30,885 nucleotides of DNA. Origin: a virus. This document shows positions 27,010 through 30,885 of this stretch, piece by piece. Below the pieces are notes generated by a model. It had not been told where the DNA came from. It saw only the letters and a program-made list of their open reading frames with translations, and searched no databases. Position numbers and translations under genes: made by a program. The stretch is taken from positions 1-30,885 of IMG/VR virus record IMGVR_UViG_3300032132_000313. The stretch is one strand, 5' to 3'. The first letter of the stretch is position 1. Each line of letters opens with the position of its first letter.

Positions 27010-27408
27010 ATGCGGCACTGGCGGGTAATCCCGCTGCTGCTCGTGTCAATTGCCATGCCCGAAACCGGTAAGCCACAGCAAAACGTGTTCGCCAAGGAGG
27101 CTGTTGAAAGCCTCAAGAGCTTCGGCATCACGCCTTTCCCGCGCGTCGTCATGGAAGGCAAGGATGGCCGCCTGAAGTCCAACGAGTATGCGCGCGCAGT
27201 CCGCTATGACAGCGACCGGGAAGAGTTGTGGATTTCCAAGGCCATCGCGGAAGTGAAGGACATCCGGGACATTATTGACCACGAAGTCAGCCACCTGGCA
27301 GCATGGCGCAAGCACGGGATCGAAATCAGCGAGCACGGGCCGGAATGGCTGAAAGTGTGCCGGGCGCACGCCAAGCATCCAGCCGGGGCTTGTGTGACGC
27401 GCCGATGA
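27010..27408 (+). CDS. SprT-like zinc metalloprotease with secretion-type N-terminus
   Basis: A 132-residue protein. The motif H91-E-V-S-H95 followed by H109-GPEW is the SprT-like metalloprotease pattern, with three His as likely zinc ligands and E92 as catalytic base. The first 16 residues (a basic start, then VIPLLLVSIAM) resemble a short signal peptide or membrane anchor, which SprT proteins usually lack. GAGAGG lies just before the ATG. It could cleave a virion protein or act at the envelope; the substrate is unknown. It overlaps the next gene as ATGA. Confidence 0.8.
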   Translation: MRHWRVIPLLLVSIAMPETGKPQQNVFAKEAVESLKSFGITPFPRVVMEGKDGRLKSNEYARAVRYDSDREELWISKAIAEVKDIRDIIDHEVSHLAAWRKHGIEISEHGPEWLKVCRAHAKHPAGACVTRR

Positions 27409-27767
27409 TCGCCGTAGAGCCCCGCCGCGCTGAGGCCCTGAAGATCGGTTACGAGGCTACGGATTGGACCGAATGGCCCTCGTATGAGGCATACATAGCA
27501 GCCATGGCGGATTGGGATGTCCGCCTGATCGACAAGGACGGCGAAGCTATTGGGGCCGTCTATACCAGAGGGCCGGAGTTCCACATTTCTGTCCTGCCTG
27601 AGTGGCGCGGCAAATGGATGACCCGCCGCATCCTGAAAGAAATAATCCCGGACCCTGTAGCAGTCACGCAGGTGCAGGTCGGCCACGAAGACGTTTCGGA
27701 CATGCTGAAGCGTCTCGGATTTGAAAAACGAAGCGAAACATATGTGAGGCAAAGCCATGGGAATTGA
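27405..27767 (+). CDS. GNAT-like acetyltransferase-fold protein
   Basis: A 120-residue protein with a GNAT-like layout: a central DWDVRLIDKDGEAIGAVYTRGPEFHISVLPEWRGKWMTRRILKEII (about residues 34-78), where PEWRGKWMTRR occupies the acetyl-CoA loop, and a C-terminal DVSDMLKRLGFEKRSETYV, the usual 'xLGFxxxxxxY' ending. Small GNAT-like genes are seen in this place in P22-like morphogenesis clusters. The acetyl acceptor, if any, is unknown. Start at the ATGA overlap; the frame to the left lies inside the protease gene. Confidence 0.8.
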   Translation: MIAVEPRRAEALKIGYEATDWTEWPSYEAYIAAMADWDVRLIDKDGEAIGAVYTRGPEFHISVLPEWRGKWMTRRILKEIIPDPVAVTQVQVGHEDVSDMLKRLGFEKRSETYVRQSHGN

Positions 27768-28806
27768 TCCGGTCACAGCAATTATCGGCAGTTCCGTAAT
27801 AGGCGGAATTGGTTCAGTTGTCGGGGCAAGCAAGGCCTCCAAAGCCGCCAAACAGGCCGCAGCGGCCCAATCTGATGCCGCACAGAAGCAAGTCGATCTC
27901 AGCCGAGAGATTTACTATGACCAGCGCGGCTTGCAGCAGCCCTACTATCAGGCGGGCCTGCAGGGCATGTATGGCGATAGCGGGCTGATGAACCTGCTCG
28001 GCCACACGACGCCCGGCGGCACCACGCAAGCCCCGGCAAATCAGAACGTGTTTGCATCAGGCTCCTATGGCGCAGGACAGGTCAGCCAGCCTCAGAGCGG
28101 GCCGGACTGGGGAGCCTACCTGCAAGCCAATCCAGACGTCGCAAAGTGGGCGACCGCCTCTGCCAGCCAGCCTCATTTCACCAAGGGTGCGGGCAGGGCG
28201 GCTGACTATAACGGCGATGGCACGCTAAGCCCCGAAGAGATGGCCCGGTATCACTACCAGCAATACGGACAGGGCGAGGGCCGGGAGGTTGTCGATTACC
28301 AGCCGCAGAACGTGTTCACCCAGCCTCAGACACAACAGCCTGTTGAGACACCCCAGAAGACCACTGTGACGGACCAGTCAGGCACGGATTCCGGGCTCGG
28401 ATCGATGACAGAAACCCTGCGCCAGACGCCCGGCTATCAGTTCCTTCAGGATGAGGCCACCAAGAGCCTTGAGAACAGTTTCGCCAGCCGCGGCAAGCTG
28501 CTGAGCGGCGCGGCCATGTCAGCCCTTCAGGATCGTTCCATGGGCCTTGCTGACCAGACCTACCAGCAGAGCGTGAACAACAATTTCAATCTGGCGAACA
28601 TCGGCATGGGGGCGGGTGCGCAGATCCAGAGCGCGGGCAATGTCTTCGCCAACAATGCCAACACCGCTTACGGCAATATGGGCACGGCAGCGGCCAACAG
28701 CGCCTATGGGCAGGCCAGCGCATGGAACTCCGGAATGCAGGGCGTCTATGACAGCGCAATGGGCGGTCTCGGCGCGTATGGTTCTTACAAAGGATGGGGC
28801 ACATGA
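27757..28806 (+). CDS. DNA-ejection (internal virion) protein
   Basis: A 349-residue protein with an N-terminal Gly/Ala-rich hydrophobic helix (DPVTAIIGSSVIGGIGSVVGASKASKAAKQAAAAQ), a Gln-rich middle and a long Ala/Asn/Gly-rich helical C-terminus. This is typical of P22-type ejection proteins (gp7, gp20), which leave the capsid with the DNA and form a conduit through the envelope. An EF-hand-like DYNGDGTLSPEEM at about residues 150-162 could bind calcium. It overlaps the gene before by 11 bases. Confidence 0.82.
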   Translation: MGIDPVTAIIGSSVIGGIGSVVGASKASKAAKQAAAAQSDAAQKQVDLSREIYYDQRGLQQPYYQAGLQGMYGDSGLMNLLGHTTPGGTTQAPANQNVFASGSYGAGQVSQPQSGPDWGAYLQANPDVAKWATASASQPHFTKGAGRAADYNGDGTLSPEEMARYHYQQYGQGEGREVVDYQPQNVFTQPQTQQPVETPQKTTVTDQSGTDSGLGSMTETLRQTPGYQFLQDEATKSLENSFASRGKLLSGAAMSALQDRSMGLADQTYQQSVNNNFNLANIGMGAGAQIQSAGNVFANNANTAYGNMGTAAANSAYGQASAWNSGMQGVYDSAMGGLGAYGSYKGWGT

Positions 28807-30050
28807 TGAACGTGTTTTCACCAATGCAGGGCATGAACGCCTTTGCTCAGGGCGCGAATATCGGCGGGAACATTCGCCAGCAAGAGACGCAATCCAAACT
28901 TGCGCCCCTGGTTGCCAATGGCCAGTACCAGCAAGCCGCGCAAGTGGCCGGCGAGCGTGGCGATCTTGGCAGCGCAGAGCTTTATCGCACGCAGTATCAA
29001 GACCAGCTTTCCCAGATGGGAGAGCAGGAGAAGGTGGCCGCCGCAAAGCGCGCGGAAGACCTTGGACGGGTCGCTGTCGGCCTGAAGGGTGTTCCCTATG
29101 AACAGCGCCAAGCCATGCTCCAACAGCAACTCCCCATGCTGCAAGCAATGGGCATGGACCCGCAGCAGATACAGGGCTTTGACCCGAACGATCAGAATCT
29201 GGACGCGGTATTGGCGCAGGTCACGCCGTTGCAAGATTTGCTGAAGGGGCCGGAATACTTCGCGCCGGTCGAGACACAAAACGGCTTCACGCAGTTCAGC
29301 AAGGACGGCAGCGATCCGCGCCAGTTTGAAGGGATTGCGCCTGCGCAGGAGGCAACGAAGTATACCTTCGAGCAGATCGGGGAAGAAATCTACGCGATTG
29401 ATCCGACTGACCCGGCCAACAAGATGCTGGTTGGCGCGGCTCCGAAGAAGACGCCGCTGGCCACGATCACCAACAACATGCCAAGCAACAAGACGCTTTC
29501 GCCCATTGAGCAGAAGATGGACGAACACTATGCCGATGTACTGGTTGACTGGAACACGGGCGGTCAGTCTGACTGGCAGAAGAACCAGCAGCAGATCAAT
29601 AATATCGCGGACATCCTGGACAGCCCCGAAGGGGAAGACCTTACAGGATACCTTCTCGGCATTACCCCGAAATGGGTGCTTGAGGGCTTCAATCCCGAAG
29701 CGGTTGACGCACAGGAATTGGTTGAAGAGGTTGTCCAGCGCAACCTTCGCATTGTTCTGGGTGCGCAGTTCACCGAGAAAGAAGGCGAGCGCCTGATCCA
29801 GCGGGCCTATAACCGCAAGCTTCCAGCCTCCATGAATGCCGCGCGTGTTCGCAGGCTTTCCCAACTGCTCGAAGGCCGCGCACAACAGATGCAGTCCCTC
29901 AATGAGCATGTCCAGCAGAACCGCACGGCGGCCGGTTGGAATGGAACGCTTGTGTCTGTCGAACAGATGCTGGCCGACCTCGATCAGGTATCGGGTGGGG
30001 AGAACTCGCCCATAGAGCCGCCCCCTGAAGGTTTCGTCATCACAGAGTGA
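28803..30050 (+). CDS. DNA-ejection (internal virion) protein
   Basis: A 415-residue protein, probably the second ejection protein. The N-terminal part is helical and Gln-rich (QGMNAFAQGANIGGNIRQQETQSKLAPLV, then QYQQAAQVAGERGD), the middle carries a short beta region and the C-terminal 170 residues are helical and charged. The composition and the position after the first ejection gene support the call; detailed homology is not visible. AAAGGA lies before the ATG at 28803, which overlaps the preceding stop as ATGA. Confidence 0.75.
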   Translation: MMNVFSPMQGMNAFAQGANIGGNIRQQETQSKLAPLVANGQYQQAAQVAGERGDLGSAELYRTQYQDQLSQMGEQEKVAAAKRAEDLGRVAVGLKGVPYEQRQAMLQQQLPMLQAMGMDPQQIQGFDPNDQNLDAVLAQVTPLQDLLKGPEYFAPVETQNGFTQFSKDGSDPRQFEGIAPAQEATKYTFEQIGEEIYAIDPTDPANKMLVGAAPKKTPLATITNNMPSNKTLSPIEQKMDEHYADVLVDWNTGGQSDWQKNQQQINNIADILDSPEGEDLTGYLLGITPKWVLEGFNPEAVDAQELVEEVVQRNLRIVLGAQFTEKEGERLIQRAYNRKLPASMNAARVRRLSQLLEGRAQQMQSLNEHVQQNRTAAGWNGTLVSVEQMLADLDQVSGGENSPIEPPPEGFVITE

Positions 30051-30302
30051 TTAATCCACGGTCTCATACCCTTGGGGCGGAATGCCGGTAACGCCTTCAA
30101 CGCGGTCCATGCGGTCGCGGAGGCTGTCCCGCTCTTGCCAGAGCAACCAGACATTAAGCGCCGTTCCAATCGCAATAATCAACGCAACAAAGCCAACAAT
30201 TGATCGCGTTGAAACCTCGTTTTCGATCCGCTCCGCCCATGCGTGCGGGTCTTCAAGCCGGTTGGCCTTTTGGTTGGCCTTGATCTCTTCAACTTTCCCC
30301 AT
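30051..30302 (-). CDS. Leftward single-pass membrane protein within the late operon
   Basis: An 83-residue protein with a charged N-terminal cytoplasmic-type helix (residues 1-34), one transmembrane segment (about 35-54, IVGFVALIIAIGTALNVWLL) and a charged tail with an Arg/Asp/Glu-rich helix. AAAGGG lies six bases before its ATG. It is the only leftward gene in the late region and starts back to back with the next ejection gene, as an inserted accessory gene would. In P22 the superinfection-exclusion gene sieA lies near the ejection genes in opposite orientation, so a similar role is possible; no sequence likeness to SieA is claimed. Confidence 0.75.
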   Translation of the reverse strand: MGKVEEIKANQKANRLEDPHAWAERIENEVSTRSIVGFVALIIAIGTALNVWLLWQERDSLRDRMDRVEGVTGIPPQGYETVD

Positions 30303-30304
30303 GG

Positions 30305-30885
30305 ATGCCCTTTATGGCTGAACCCCAGATTGACGTGATGGACGAAGGCGGCGCTCAGTCCATCGGCGCGAAGTATGCCGTAAATCCCTCCACAGGCCAA
30401 GTCATGCGTAATGACGGGTCTGGATGGAGCAAGGTGAAATCTGCCAAGAATGCGCAGGGTGACATCCTGATCAATGAGGGCGGCTCCTGGATTCCGGTTC
30501 CGAAAGGCGGACAGGCACGCGAGCCGATGACCCGCAAGGATGTTGTGCCGCTCATGGCCCGCGAGGGTCTGGAGTGGGGAACCTCCGACGAAAGCGAAGG
30601 CGTTCGGCGCACGATGGGCCTGCCGAAATGGGCGGACAAGGCGATCAATGCGACCCCGATGGGCACATTCGCCAATATCGGCATGGGTGTGGGCGCAATC
30701 GGTGCTGAGGCTGCCGGTGCAAATATGCCGGATGCCTACACGCAAGGGCGTGATGAGGTGCGCGGCAATATCAATCAGGCCCGCGACGAATACCCGGTCA
30801 CGTCAATGGTCTCGGAGATTGCAGGCGGGGTAGCTTATCCCGGCGGGGCCATGAAGGGTGGCGCACCCCTAGTCAAGCAAGTGCC
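30305..30885 (+). CDS. Large ejection protein, N-terminal part
   Basis: The first 193 codons of a gene cut by the right window edge. The start contains the virion-protein-type pattern QSIGAKYAVNPSTGQVMRND, then a region with KDVVPLMAREGLEWGTSDE, and a Gly/Ala-rich hydrophobic stretch (MGTFANIGMGVGAIGAEAAGANMPD, near residues 118-142). This fits a large P22 gp16-type ejection protein or a similar internal virion protein with possible murein-processing domains further on. Starts are possible at 30305 and at 30314 (MAEPQ); neither has a clear ribosome site. Confidence 0.7.
   Translation, partial: MPFMAEPQIDVMDEGGAQSIGAKYAVNPSTGQVMRNDGSGWSKVKSAKNAQGDILINEGGSWIPVPKGGQAREPMTRKDVVPLMAREGLEWGTSDESEGVRRTMGLPKWADKAINATPMGTFANIGMGVGAIGAEAAGANMPDAYTQGRDEVRGNINQARDEYPVTSMVSEIAGGVAYPGGAMKGGAPLVKQV

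Larger units (their letters stand above)
1046..30885. mobile_element. Prophage, left end through ejection genes (right end outside window)
   Basis: The element starts at a tRNA-Val 3' fragment next to a tyrosine integrase gene. It continues through excisionase, recombination, repressor, replication, antitermination, terminase, portal, scaffold, coat and ejection genes in temperate-phage order. The head and tail genes are of the P22 podovirus type; the control region is laid out like that of lambda. No right attachment site is present, so the element extends beyond the window. No frameshift or insertion sequence was seen in the recognisable genes, so the prophage looks intact as far as it can be read. 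Confidence 0.95.

Noticed and set aside
28818-29909. A 363-codon minus-strand frame with Leu/Arg-rich product
   Set aside because: Mirror frame of the ejection-protein gene; no ribosome site and no place in an operon.

Overview
The window is the left end of a temperate-phage genome (prophage) in a Gram-negative, most likely alphaproteobacterial, chromosome. Bases 1-1045 are host DNA: the 5' part of a Kdo-transferase gene (waaA) and a DUF374 acyltransferase, a lipopolysaccharide gene pair often seen together in Alphaproteobacteria. At 1046-1098 lies the 3' half of a tRNA-Val(CAC) gene with no 5' half, the expected scar of integration into a tRNA gene. Everything to the right is phage, and it runs off the right edge, where the reconstituted tRNA-Val should lie. 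Genus-level assignment is not possible from this sequence alone.

Left arm (1108-8509, all leftward): a compact early operon of about 17 genes, most overlapping by ATGA, GTGA or TGATG. It holds about a dozen small genes without known function, an ERF single-strand annealing protein with a YqaJ/lambda-type exonuclease, and distally an excisionase-like gene, a tyrosine integrase and one unknown gene.

Immunity region (8510-9620): a short XRE repressor (leftward) faces a small Cro-like HTH gene (rightward). Two pairs of 15-bp operators (core ATACG-N3-CGTAT) lie 780 bp apart. Both pairs have 25 bp centre to centre and the same placement over a TTGAC-type promoter, a lambda-like OL/OR design. A gene for a secreted repeat protein sits between OL and the repressor.

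Right early arm (9617-15174): one leftward small gene, then a rightward operon of small genes, a helix-turn-helix replication initiator with three iteron-like repeats inside its own coding sequence, a free-standing DnaA domain IV-like protein, a NusG-like protein and an HNH/AP2 endonuclease. Directly after these come a promoter, a structured leader of about 230 bases and a strong intrinsic terminator (15171-15485). I infer that the NusG-like protein acts as the late antiterminator there, as Q does at lambda pR'-tR'.

Late region (15499-30885, rightward): a structural-type protein, small genes, a run of five tiny membrane-protein genes, then a P22-type podovirus head and tail module: terminase small and large subunits, portal, scaffold, coat, gp4-like and gp10-like connectors, a fibre, a SprT-like metalloprotease, a GNAT-like protein and DNA-ejection proteins. 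A single leftward membrane-protein gene (30051-30302) interrupts the ejection genes, reminiscent of the superinfection-exclusion locus of P22. No endolysin was recognised.
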